IMG/VR virus record: IMGVR_UViG_3300037508_000196
Location: 1 to 30,375 of that record
Source: a virus
Reading direction: 5' to 3' (one strand)
DNA length: 30,375 bases
Shown one piece after another: positions 22,277 to 29,869 of this stretch. The notes beneath the pieces were generated by a model, which saw only the letters and a program-made list of their open reading frames with translations, did not search any database and was not told the DNA's origin. Every line of letters begins with the position of its first letter. Positions within the stretch are counted from its first letter, which is position 1. Both the position numbers and the translations under genes were made by a program.

Positions 22277-22804
22277 ATGGCTTGTGATTTATCAAGTGGA
22301 AGATTAGAAGTATGTAAAGATTCAGTAGGTGGCTTAAAAGCGGTTTATTTCGTTAATTACGGAGACGCAACAGGTTATACTTACGATGTTACAAATACCG
22401 ATGTAATCGATGCTGTTGCAGGAACTCCAACTGCTTACAAATATGATTTAAAAGGTGCTTCTACATTTACACAAAACGTAAATAGCTCAAGAGAAAACGG
22501 AACAACGTTTTACGAGCAAGTATTAGAGTTGACTTTCAAAAAGTTAACAATTAAAGACCACAAAGAATTGAAATTAATGGCTTACGGGCGTCCACAAGTT
22601 ATCGTAGAAGATAACAACGGAAATTTCTTCTATGCAGGTTTAGAACACGGAATGGATGTTACAGGTGGTACTATCGTAACAGGTGGTGCTATGGGTGATT
22701 TAAGTGGTTACACATTAACGCTAACAGGACAAGAACAAGTACCTGCTAACTTTATTGGTGACACACTTACTGCTGCAGGATTCACTGTAGTTGTTGGTTC
22801 TTAA
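22277..22804 (+). CDS. Major tail (tube) protein candidate
   Basis: A 175-residue beta-rich protein (GLKAVYFVNYGDATGYTYDV; YEQVLELTFKKLTIKDHKELKLM; RPQVIVEDNNGNFFYAGLEHGMDVTGG) ending in strands (GYTLTLTGQEQ). Such strand-rich proteins of this size with a long loop are typical of tail tube proteins. It has its own terminator on each side, suggesting separately controlled, high expression. An outer capsid protein is the alternative; its location between capsid and portal leaves some doubt. Confidence 0.6.
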   Translation: MACDLSSGRLEVCKDSVGGLKAVYFVNYGDATGYTYDVTNTDVIDAVAGTPTAYKYDLKGASTFTQNVNSSRENGTTFYEQVLELTFKKLTIKDHKELKLMAYGRPQVIVEDNNGNFFYAGLEHGMDVTGGTIVTGGAMGDLSGYTLTLTGQEQVPANFIGDTLTAAGFTVVVGS

Positions 22805-22825
22805 TAATCAACTTTAAATTTAATT

Positions 22826-22854
22826 AAGGGTAGCTTTTTAGTTACCCTTTTTTT
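22826..22854 (+). terminator. Intrinsic terminator after major tail candidate
   Basis: AAGGGTAGCT (22826-22835) pairs with AGTTACCCTT (22840-22849) over ten pairs, one G-T, with a four-T loop and T to 22854. Confidence 0.9.
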
Positions 22855-22876
22855 GTTTTAACAATTCAACACATTA

Positions 22877-22894
22877 TTTATTTTTAAATAAAAA
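22877..22894 (+). promoter_or_regulatory. Late-leader element copy 4 (variant)
   Basis: TTTATTTTTAAATAAAAA, related to the elements at 11838 and 18918, lies two bases before the ATG at 22897 and just after a terminator, so it is in a position to start a new transcript. Confidence 0.4.
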
Positions 22895-22896
22895 GA

Positions 22897-23226
22897 ATGA
22901 TAATTTTAAAAGAACAAGCAACGTCACAAAATCTTTACGCTACGATTGATGGTTTAGAAGCTGATGCTATTGTTTTAAGAGATGAAGAAGCAAATACAGA
23001 AGAAACTATCGGGTGCGTATTTTCGATTGATAAATATTACGCAGTTACTAATTTGGTATTTCCGATAATAGAAAACAAATTCTACAATTTGACTATTTTA
23101 AATGGCACTGATGTAGTTTACAGAGACAAAATATTTTGCACAAACCAAATAATTGAAGAATTTAGTATAAACAAAAACGTTTACACGCAAAGAACTTCAG
23201 ATAATGAATTTATAATTTATGGATAA
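22897..23226 (+). CDS. Hypothetical structural or accessory protein
   Basis: A 109-residue strand-rich protein (NLYATIDGLEADAIVLRDEE; YYAVTNLVFPIIENKFYNLTIL; VVYRDKIFCTNQII). The pattern resembles a small beta-sandwich. It overlaps the portal gene by eight bases, implying coupled translation, and may be a neck or head component. No family recognised. Confidence 0.6.
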   Translation: MIILKEQATSQNLYATIDGLEADAIVLRDEEANTEETIGCVFSIDKYYAVTNLVFPIIENKFYNLTILNGTDVVYRDKIFCTNQIIEEFSINKNVYTQRTSDNEFIIYG

Positions 23227-24997
23227 CGTACACATTTTAAGTTTAAGCGCTTATAATTCTCCAACTATAACTGAATCTAAAAACAAAGAGTTCGTTGAAT
23301 ACGGCGTAGATAACAACTATTTTCAATACCTTATTGATAGATTTTTGTACTCAAATACAAATCACGCTATTATAACAGGTGTTGCTAATATGATTTATGG
23401 AAAAGGAATCGACGCTACTGATTCAAATCGTAAGCCAAACGAGTATGCACAAATGATGTCTATTGTAAAAAAGGATTGTTTGCGTAAAGTTGCTTTAGAA
23501 CGTAAGTTACTTGGAATGGCTGCAATGCAGGTTATTTACTTAAATGGTAAAGTTAAATCAGTTGAGCATTTTCCAATGCACACGTTAAGAGCAGAAAAAT
23601 GTAACGATAAAGGCGAAATTGAAGCGTGGTTTTACCACCCTGATTGGGCAAATTATAAAAAAGGAGATGTATTAAAACGCATACCTGCTTTTAAATTTGG
23701 TAACGGAAAAGAAGTTGAATTATACGTTATTAAACCATACGTTTCAGGTTATCATTATTATACTCCTATAGATTATTCGGGTGCTTTACCATACGCAACT
23801 TTAGAACAAGAAATTTCAGATTACTTGATTAACGATGTAATGAATGGTTTTAGTGGTACAAAAGTAATTAACTTTAACAATAATATACCACCTGAAGAAA
23901 AACGCCAAGAAGTAGCAAACGAAGTTAAACGTAAATTAACAGGTTCAAAAGGTGACAAAGTAATTGTATCTTTTAACGCAAGTGCAGAAAATAAAACTAC
24001 AGTTGACGATATTCCATTAAACGAAGCACCTGCTCATTATGAATACTTATCAACCGAATGTTTTGAAAAATTAATTGTTGGGCATAGAGTTACAAGTCCA
24101 ATGCTTTTGGGAATTAGAGACACAGGTGGTGGTTTAGGTAACAACGCTGATGAAATAGAAACTGCTACACGTTTGTTTGACAATATTGTAATTAGACCAT
24201 ATCAATTAGAAATCATTGAAGCGTTAGACGAAATACTATCTGTAAACGGAATCGCTTTAAACCTATATTTTAAGACAATACAACCACTTGATTTTATAGA
24301 TGTAAATACATTAAGCGCAGAAACGAACGAAGAAGAAACAGGCGTTAAAATGAGCAAGGTATGTTGTTCAAGTGACAATACTTTAGACGACGAAATTGCA
24401 AATGATTTAATAGACTTGGGAGAAACACCTAACGAAAATTGGTTATTAATTGACGAAAGCGAAGTTGACTACGATACCGACGATGCTGAAAACGAATTAT
24501 TAAACAAAGATACAAAACAAAGTTTACTATCTAAAGTTTATAATTTTGTAAGTACCGGTTCTGCAAGACCAAACGCTAAAAGTGAGCAAGACGAAAACAT
24601 TGACGGAATTAGATTTATAACTCGTTACGTTTATGCGGGTGAAATTTCTGCTGATAGTAGATTGTTTTGTAAAAAAATGACTGAAGCTGATAAAATTTAT
24701 CGTAAAGAAGATATTATTAGAATGTCGGAACAAGCGGTTAATAAAGGTTGGGGACCGCGTGGAGCTGACACTTATTCAATATGGTTATACAAAGGCGGTG
24801 GTGCTTGTCATCATAGATGGAATAAACAAGTTTACGCAAGTTTTGAAGGTGTAAACATTGATGTTAATTCACCTAAAGCAAGAATAATAGCAGGTGCAAA
24901 AGCTGCAGAATATGGCTATACAGTTAAAAATGAGGAATTAGTTTCCAAACGACCAATAGATATGCCAAACAAAGGATTTTTACCTAAAAACAATTAG
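23219..24997 (+). CDS. Portal protein with long C-terminal extension
   Basis: A 592-residue protein. Residues about 1-360 fit a phage portal: NHAIITGVANMIYGKGI (48-64), DYLINDVMNGFSGTKVINFNN, the stalk-like GHRVTSPMLLGIRDTGGGLGNN (about 288-309) and RPYQLEIIEALDEIL (326-340). The portal forms the ring through which DNA enters and leaves the head. About 230 further residues follow: an acidic linker, then a domain with YVYAGEISADSRLFCKKM (R481, C484), YRKEDII, NKGWGPRGADTYS and YKGGGACHHRW (525-534). That domain is known elsewhere in phage head proteins as a separate unit; its function is unclear. The gene lies about 12 kb after terminase, an unusual distance. Confidence 0.8.
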   Translation: MDNVHILSLSAYNSPTITESKNKEFVEYGVDNNYFQYLIDRFLYSNTNHAIITGVANMIYGKGIDATDSNRKPNEYAQMMSIVKKDCLRKVALERKLLGMAAMQVIYLNGKVKSVEHFPMHTLRAEKCNDKGEIEAWFYHPDWANYKKGDVLKRIPAFKFGNGKEVELYVIKPYVSGYHYYTPIDYSGALPYATLEQEISDYLINDVMNGFSGTKVINFNNNIPPEEKRQEVANEVKRKLTGSKGDKVIVSFNASAENKTTVDDIPLNEAPAHYEYLSTECFEKLIVGHRVTSPMLLGIRDTGGGLGNNADEIETATRLFDNIVIRPYQLEIIEALDEILSVNGIALNLYFKTIQPLDFIDVNTLSAETNEEETGVKMSKVCCSSDNTLDDEIANDLIDLGETPNENWLLIDESEVDYDTDDAENELLNKDTKQSLLSKVYNFVSTGSARPNAKSEQDENIDGIRFITRYVYAGEISADSRLFCKKMTEADKIYRKEDIIRMSEQAVNKGWGPRGADTYSIWLYKGGGACHHRWNKQVYASFEGVNIDVNSPKARIIAGAKAAEYGYTVKNEELVSKRPIDMPNKGFLPKNN

Positions 24998-25000
24998 AAA

Positions 25001-25528
25001 ATGGGAGATAATTCAGGTGTTTATAAGTTCACAAGTCCAAGTGGTAAAGTTTATATAGGTCAAAGTTCTAATTTTAATAGAAGAAAAACAGAACATAAAT
25101 ATTCATCTAAAAATACTACTAACAAATTATATTCATCTTTTAAGAAATACGGAATGAATAATCATAAATTTGAAATTTTATTTTTAAGTAATGATAATTA
25201 TGAAAAAAATAGAATGGAACAATTTTATATAAATTTTTACAACTCAATAGAATCGGGTTTAAATTTAGTTGATGTAACAGGTCGTATTCGTCCATTTACA
25301 GGTAAAAAACATTCAAAAGAAGAAGTTGAAAGAATAAAAGAAAGAACGCGTGGTTTTAAACCTGTTAAAGCAATAGAAAAAAGAAGTAAAAAAGTTTATT
25401 GTGAAATTAATAACACAACATATAATAGCTTTACTTCTTGTGCAAAAGATTTAGGTTTGTCTCAACCATATGTTACAGGAATAATTAGTGGTAAGTATAA
25501 TAACAAATATGGTTTAAAAATAGCATAA
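25001..25528 (+). CDS. GIY-YIG homing endonuclease
   Basis: A 175-residue free-standing homing endonuclease. The catalytic domain shows GVY (6-8) and YIG (18-20), followed by R27 and E73 of the GIY-YIG motif set. A NUMOD3-like stretch (RPFTGKKHSKEEVERIKER, about 97-115) and a C-terminal NUMOD1/IENR1-like DNA-binding part (SFTSCAKDLGLSQPYVTGII, about 143-162) follow. These proteins cut uninserted alleles to spread their own gene. It sits three bases after the portal gene and one base before the connector gene, interrupting the head operon but breaking no gene I can identify. Confidence 0.88.
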   Translation: MGDNSGVYKFTSPSGKVYIGQSSNFNRRKTEHKYSSKNTTNKLYSSFKKYGMNNHKFEILFLSNDNYEKNRMEQFYINFYNSIESGLNLVDVTGRIRPFTGKKHSKEEVERIKERTRGFKPVKAIEKRSKKVYCEINNTTYNSFTSCAKDLGLSQPYVTGIISGKYNNKYGLKIA

Positions 25529-25529
25529 T

Positions 25530-26039
25530 ATGGTCGCATTATTAATAAGTACTGAGGATGTAAAAAGATTCACTATACTAAATGGAAATTTAGACGTTGA
25601 TGATTTTATCCAATATATAAAAATAGCACAGGATATAACTATTCAAAACTATTTAGGAACTGATTTATATAACAAGTTTCAAACCTTGATTATAAGCGGT
25701 GATATTAACTTAAACGCAAACCTTAAATATAAGAATCTTTTAACCGAGTATATTAAACCGATGTTAATTCATTTTGCTATGGTTCAATATTTACCTTTTG
25801 CAGCTTATACAATAGCTAACAAAGGAGTATTTAAACATACTGCTGAAAATTCTACAAGTGTAGAGAAAAACGAAATTGATTACTTGGTAGAAAAAGAACG
25901 TGATATTGCACAACATTACACACAACGTTTTATAGATTTTATGTGTTTTAACAATGCAACTTTTCCTGAATATAATAGTAACTCTAACGGGGATATGTTT
26001 CCTGATACCGACAATTTCTATGGTTCTTGGGTGTTGTAA
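25530..26039 (+). CDS. Head-tail connector protein (DUF6712-like)
   Basis: A 169-residue helical protein. The N-terminus VALLISTEDVKRFTILNGNLDVDDFI and the following KIAQDITIQNYLGTDLYNKF fit small head-tail connector proteins of Bacteroidota phages (gp6-like fold). The C-terminal half is helical and tyrosine-rich (VEKERDIAQHYTQRFIDFMCF). It lies after portal and the inserted endonuclease gene, the usual location for a connector. Confidence 0.7.
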   Translation: MVALLISTEDVKRFTILNGNLDVDDFIQYIKIAQDITIQNYLGTDLYNKFQTLIISGDINLNANLKYKNLLTEYIKPMLIHFAMVQYLPFAAYTIANKGVFKHTAENSTSVEKNEIDYLVEKERDIAQHYTQRFIDFMCFNNATFPEYNSNSNGDMFPDTDNFYGSWVL

Positions 26040-26130
26040 GAAGAAAAGAAAAAAGGTAGGTAGTTATGCCAAACCTAAAGAAGAAAATAAAAAAAAATTA
26101 GAAATATATTTAAGTAAAAATGGCAAATAA
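26020..26130 (+). CDS. Lysine-rich miniprotein overlapping both neighbours
   Basis: A 36-residue frame with ATG at 26020, inside the connector gene, and TAA at 26128, inside the next gene. The product begins MVLGCCKKKRKKVG and ends KKLEIYLSKNGK, a strongly basic peptide with a CC pair close to a KKKRKK run. No promoter or leader is visible. Filling the gap exactly is supportive, but a frame this short can arise by chance in a Lys-rich composition. Confidence 0.35.
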   Translation: MVLGCCKKKRKKVGSYAKPKEENKKKLEIYLSKNGK

Positions 26131-26350
26131 CATATATTGGGGTGAGGGTATAAATAATGACATTTATTGGGGGCAAGGTGCAACTACTAATTCTATTGGT
26201 TGGGGTTCTGCTTATTCTGTAAGTTGGAGTGGTGAAACTGAAATTGTAGGTGATGAATATAAAGATGCAACAGATTTTAGAACACGAGTACTTGCCGATG
26301 GAGGTGTTTTTGAATCTTTTGGTTGTTTAATTAACGTAATTAATTTTTAA
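26120..26350 (+). CDS. Small tail-tip protein candidate
   Basis: A 76-residue protein beginning with short near-repeats NIYWGEG and DIYWGQG, then GWGSAY. The second half EYKDATDFRTRVLADGGVFE and SFGCLINVI matches the N-terminal motif FYKRVKTDGGTFEAGSCL of the large tail protein at 14521. The shared motif suggests a common structural partner. It lies just upstream of the receptor-binding protein. Confidence 0.6.
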   Translation: MANNIYWGEGINNDIYWGQGATTNSIGWGSAYSVSWSGETEIVGDEYKDATDFRTRVLADGGVFESFGCLINVINF

Positions 26351-26353
26351 GAT

Positions 26354-28174
26354 ATGAGTTTATTTGATAGTGCGTCTTTAGTAGTTACGCCAAATGGTCA
26401 GAAAGCAGGAAAGCTATATAGTATAAAACCAACTGATGGAAGTGGTGATTTATCTGTTGTAAGAGCAACAAGTGCCACGAGAGTTGATGCTAATGGCTTG
26501 GTTGAAATACCGAGAACTAATTTAATATTGCAAAGTCAAACTTTTGATAATGCAAGTTGGTCAAAACAATTTTCTTCAATTACGGCAAATGCTACTAATG
26601 CTCCTGATAGCACTTTAACTGCTGATAAACTTGTAGACAATGCTACATTAAATCAACATAGAATTGACCAAACACCTACTGCTGCAATTGGAACATATAC
26701 TTTTTCTGTTTATTTAAAAAAAGCAGAAATAGATACTTGTTGGATTAGAATAGGCACTTTGGGAGCAGATTTTAATTTAACAAATGGCACTACTTATGGT
26801 CAATCACCGGGTGTTACGTCATCAATTCAAAATTATGGCAATGGTTGGTATCGATGTTCAATTACAAGAACAACTACGGGGGCTAATGAAATATGCAGAA
26901 TAAATTTAAAAGATAGCAATAATAGTACTTATTTAGGTAATGGAACGGATGGTTTATTTATTTGGGGTGCTCAATTAGAACAAGGAGTTTCAGCAACTGA
27001 ATACATACCTACTGTAGCATCAATTAGAACAAAGTTTGCGGGTATTACACAAGATGGTGGTAGTGCTTCAAACATTCCAAGATTAGACTATACAAATTCA
27101 ACTTGTCCGTCAATTCTTGTGGAACCACAGAGAACGAATTTAGTTTTAAGAAGTGAGGAATTTACTAATGTGAATTGGGAAAAAGGAACACCTATTACTT
27201 TAGTTAGTAACACAACAGAAACAACAAGTCCACAAGGAATAAATAATGCTACAAAAGCAACTGCAAATGGAACAGGTTTAATACATATTAGACAAGCAGT
27301 TTTTGGAGGAACTACTTCACCAACAACAAATTCTATATTTGTAAAAAAGGCTAATAACAGATATGTAGGATTTAGAAATGGTGGCGCGGGTTTTGGATTA
27401 CACGATGTTTTTGATTTTAATACTGAAACTTGGACAAACAATAGTGGTTCAACTTTATCATTTGATAGATTAACAAATGGTTGGTATCGTTTAAAATCTT
27501 CAAGAACTAATACTTTACCAAACAGTTATATATCTGTAACTATACCTAATAATACTTCAGGAAATGAAACTGCAACAGTTAGTAATTTAACTTTATATCT
27601 TTGGGGCGGTCAATCAGAATTAAATGTATTATACGCTACATCATACATTCCAACAGTTGCATCTACAGTTACTCGTAACGCAGATGTTATTTCTAAAACA
27701 GGAATAAGTAGTTTAATTGGTCAAACAGAGGGGACTATGTTTGTTGATGCTTATGTATCAATTAAAAACGAAGATTTAAACCCTGTAGTTGGTTTAATTA
27801 CTATAAATAACAATGTTAATAATATTGATAATTGCATAATAGTTGGAATTGACCGACCAACTTCGGGATTAAATAATAAAGTTTATACTCTTGTTCAATT
27901 AGGTGGTGCAACGGTTGCTGAAATTTTTACTTCAACAATAACAAGCGGAAGATACAAAATAGCATTTGCTTACAAACAAAATGATTTTGCTTTATATGTT
28001 AATGGTGTTTTGATAGGGACTGACACAAGCGGAAACGTTCCAACTTGCAGTCAAGCATTAATCGGAAGTAGATACAATGGAGATACCTATTTTTTAGGAG
28101 ATGAAGTAAACGCAGCAGTACTTTGGAAAACACGTTTAACAAATGCTGAATTACAATCACTAACAACTTTATAA
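26354..28174 (+). CDS. Receptor-binding protein with duplicated CBM-like domains and LamG domain
   Basis: A 606-residue probable receptor-binding or fibre protein. After a short N-terminal part (1-50) come two copies of a beta-sandwich domain, about residues 54-223 and 260-437. Each starts RTNLxLxSxxF, contains an NGWYR turn and ends WGxQxE...ATxYIPTVAS, which is the plan of carbohydrate-binding-like phage modules. Residues about 460-606 form a LamG/concanavalin-like domain (FALYVNGVLIGTDTSGN; LIGSRYNGDTYFLGDEVN; LTNAELQSL). Such proteins contact surface glycans. No enzymatic motif is seen. Repeats are diverged, so duplication is old. Confidence 0.75.
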   Translation: MSLFDSASLVVTPNGQKAGKLYSIKPTDGSGDLSVVRATSATRVDANGLVEIPRTNLILQSQTFDNASWSKQFSSITANATNAPDSTLTADKLVDNATLNQHRIDQTPTAAIGTYTFSVYLKKAEIDTCWIRIGTLGADFNLTNGTTYGQSPGVTSSIQNYGNGWYRCSITRTTTGANEICRINLKDSNNSTYLGNGTDGLFIWGAQLEQGVSATEYIPTVASIRTKFAGITQDGGSASNIPRLDYTNSTCPSILVEPQRTNLVLRSEEFTNVNWEKGTPITLVSNTTETTSPQGINNATKATANGTGLIHIRQAVFGGTTSPTTNSIFVKKANNRYVGFRNGGAGFGLHDVFDFNTETWTNNSGSTLSFDRLTNGWYRLKSSRTNTLPNSYISVTIPNNTSGNETATVSNLTLYLWGGQSELNVLYATSYIPTVASTVTRNADVISKTGISSLIGQTEGTMFVDAYVSIKNEDLNPVVGLITINNNVNNIDNCIIVGIDRPTSGLNNKVYTLVQLGGATVAEIFTSTITSGRYKIAFAYKQNDFALYVNGVLIGTDTSGNVPTCSQALIGSRYNGDTYFLGDEVNAAVLWKTRLTNAELQSLTTL

Positions 28175-28175
28175 A

Positions 28176-28532
28176 ATGTACATATACAAATTAAAATACA
28201 CAGACAAAGAAACTGCAATAGCTGATTTATTAGCAAAGAAAGTTTATGTAGAAGTAGAAAACCTTGACAAAGAAATTACTTTAGCTTACGGGCAAGGTAT
28301 ACACGCAATAGTAGAGATAGGTTTAATAGTTTTAGAGAATGGAACTTACGATGCAGACTTTAACGAAATTACTGCTCCTGTTTACGCTGATGGTTACCAT
28401 TACGATGTAATGAGTGAAAACGAAATTGTGTTTGATAATGCTATTGAGGTTAAGAATCCTAAACATACTTTTGCAGGTTATGAAGTTGTTAGCGATTTGA
28501 TATATCCTTTTGATAAAATAATCAATGAGTAG
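28176..28532 (+). CDS. Conserved small protein after receptor-binding gene
   Basis: A 118-residue protein (YIYKLKYTDKETAIADLLAKK; YGQGIHAIVEIGLIVLENG; PVYADGYHYDVMS) ending FAGYEVVSDLIYPFDKIINE. Proteins of this size, with a DGYHYDVM-like motif, follow tail fibre genes in many phages of this group and may be fibre-associated chaperones or tips. It overlaps the holin candidate by eight bases. Confidence 0.6.
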   Translation: MYIYKLKYTDKETAIADLLAKKVYVEVENLDKEITLAYGQGIHAIVEIGLIVLENGTYDADFNEITAPVYADGYHYDVMSENEIVFDNAIEVKNPKHTFAGYEVVSDLIYPFDKIINE

Positions 28533-28725
28533 TAAAGAAAAAATAGATTTATTCATTAACAAGTGGGTAAGTCGTAAATTAACAGTTTTTGTAGTAGCAT
28601 CTGCAGGTTTATTCTCAGGTGTTATAACTTCTACTGATTGGGTTATTATTGGAACTTCTTACATTACTATCGAGGGAGTTACAAATATTGTAGAACGTTT
28701 AATGAAAGCTAAAAATGTCACTTAA
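28525..28725 (+). CDS. Holin candidate
   Basis: A 66-residue protein with a hydrophobic segment (LTVFVVASAGLFSGVIT, about 19-35) and a second moderately hydrophobic one (WVIIGTSYITIEGVTNIV), preceded by a charged N-terminus and ending in a basic tail (RLMKAKNVT). Size and place just before the endolysin fit a holin, which opens the inner membrane for lysis. Starts inside the preceding gene. Confidence 0.6.
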   Translation: MSSKEKIDLFINKWVSRKLTVFVVASAGLFSGVITSTDWVIIGTSYITIEGVTNIVERLMKAKNVT

Positions 28726-28882
28726 CGATTTGAAACTATACGGACTTAACTCACTTGCGATGGCAATTAGCTTTTCTAATGTAGAATCTACGCTAAAAAT
28801 ATTCTTATTGTGTGTGTCTATAATTTATACAATAATGAAAACTATTGAATTGGTAAATAAAAAAAATGATGAGAGAGATTAA
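28715..28882 (+). CDS. Second small membrane protein (holin or antiholin)
   Basis: A 55-residue protein with one clear transmembrane segment (LKIFLLCVSIIYTIM, about 27-41) and a charged tail (KKNDERD). It overlaps the holin candidate by 11 bases and the amidase by 17. Paired small membrane proteins before the endolysin suggest holin plus antiholin, although which is which cannot be told from sequence. Confidence 0.6.
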   Translation: MSLNDLKLYGLNSLAMAISFSNVESTLKIFLLCVSIIYTIMKTIELVNKKNDERD

Positions 28883-29279
28883 ATACATCGTTATTCATTG
28901 CACTGCTTCGCAACCAAATACAAAAAAAGAAGCTATTATAAATTATTGGAAAAATACTTTAAAATGGAAAACTGTAGGTTATCATCGTTTAATTGATGCT
29001 AATGGTGTTATTCACGAATTGGCTAAATACGAACAAGTAACAAATGGTGTTAAAGGTTACAACTCTGAATCAATACATTTTAGTTACATTGGTGGAATAG
29101 ATGAATCAGGTAGACCAAAAGACACACGTACAATAAAACAAAAAGAAAGTTTATTGTATTTAGTTAAACAAGCTAAAAAACAATTTCCTAACGCTATTGT
29201 TCAAGGTCATAAAGATTTCAAAGGCGTAGCTAAAGCTTGTCCAAGTTTTGACGCTAAAAGCGAATATAAAGACATTTAA
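28866..29279 (+). CDS. Endolysin: N-acetylmuramoyl-L-alanine amidase (T7 lysozyme type)
   Basis: A 137-residue single-domain amidase of the Amidase_2 family, which cuts the bond between muramic acid and the peptide of peptidoglycan. Zinc ligands H11 (IVIHCTAS), H115 (QGHKDF) and C125 (AKACPSFD), catalytic Y39 (GYHRLI) and K123 match T7 lysozyme. There is no signal peptide, so it needs a holin to reach the wall. Two ATG codons in a row at 28866 and 28869 give a one-residue ambiguity. It follows the two membrane proteins and precedes the spanin candidate. Confidence 0.88.
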   Translation: MMREIKYIVIHCTASQPNTKKEAIINYWKNTLKWKTVGYHRLIDANGVIHELAKYEQVTNGVKGYNSESIHFSYIGGIDESGRPKDTRTIKQKESLLYLVKQAKKQFPNAIVQGHKDFKGVAKACPSFDAKSEYKDI

Positions 29280-29290
29280 GACACTTTTAT

Positions 29291-29674
29291 ATGAAAATAG
29301 TATATTTACTTATCTTATTAATTTTAACGTCTTGTGGTGTAGTTAAAAAGAGTTCTGAAGAATCAGTTGTAAAGGATAATAGTACAACTGAAATTGATGC
29401 AACAAAATATTCTAATAGTTATACGCTTGAACCGGTAGATTTAGACAAACCTATTTTAATAGGAAAAGATACTATTTATAACACAAGGGTTATTTATAAT
29501 AACACAAAAGAAATAGTTAAAGAAAAACAAGCTAATAATATTGAAATTAAAGAAGAAAAAAAAACTAAAGAAGTAGATTATTCGGAAACTATAAAAATAC
29601 TTGCTAATCGCTTAATAATAGCTTTAGTTATATTATTTGTTTTATCTGCAGTTTTAAAGAAATTTACTTTTTAA
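29291..29674 (+). CDS. Unimolecular spanin candidate (lipoprotein with C-terminal membrane anchor)
   Basis: A 127-residue protein with a signal peptide ending in lipobox LTSC (C15), which would anchor it to the outer membrane, and a C-terminal transmembrane segment (IIALVILFVLSAV, about 109-121) with basic residues after it. Between them is a charged, helical middle. An outer-membrane lipoprotein anchored also in the inner membrane is the plan of the T1 gp11-type one-protein spanin, which fuses the two membranes in the last step of lysis. It lies directly after the amidase. Confidence 0.75.
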   Translation: MKIVYLLILLILTSCGVVKKSSEESVVKDNSTTEIDATKYSNSYTLEPVDLDKPILIGKDTIYNTRVIYNNTKEIVKEKQANNIEIKEEKKTKEVDYSETIKILANRLIIALVILFVLSAVLKKFTF

Positions 29675-29703
29675 AAATAATTACCCTCTTATACAATTAC
29701 TTC

Positions 29704-29786
29704 ACTTATTTTGTTTTTGAAAACATTTTTTGTTTTTGGTATTTATTTTTTTTTAGTTTTAAATACTTATTTTGTTTTTAAGAACA
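29704..29786 (+). repeat. Short direct repeats in T-rich gap
   Basis: ACTTATTTTGTTTTTGAAAACA at 29704-29725 recurs at 29765-29786 with two changes (AAGAACA ending). The contig's own left end begins four bases inside the second repeat unit. Confidence 0.55.
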
Positions 29787-29838
29787 AGGCAAAGTTACAA
29801 CTTTTTTTTGACATTTACAAATTAACTTATTGACTACT

Positions 29839-29864
29839 TTGTTAATAACTAATACTTATATTTG
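29839..29864 (+). promoter_or_regulatory. Promoter of right ninG-like gene
   Basis: TTG at 29839-29841 and TATATTTG at 29857-29864, identical to the promoter at 71-96, five bases before the ATG at 29870. Confidence 0.6.
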
Positions 29865-29869
29865 TATCA

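Larger units (their letters stand above)
29675..29869. other. AT-rich intergenic region before right ninG-like gene
   Basis: This 195-base gap holds no convincing gene. It is T-rich and contains a 22-base direct repeat ACTTATTTTGTTTTT... at 29704-29725 and 29765-29786 (two mismatches), plus a shorter TTTTTTGTTTTTGG between them, and the promoter at 29839-29864. From 29769 on it belongs to the terminal repeat. It could hold a promoter, replication or packaging signal. Confidence 0.6.
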
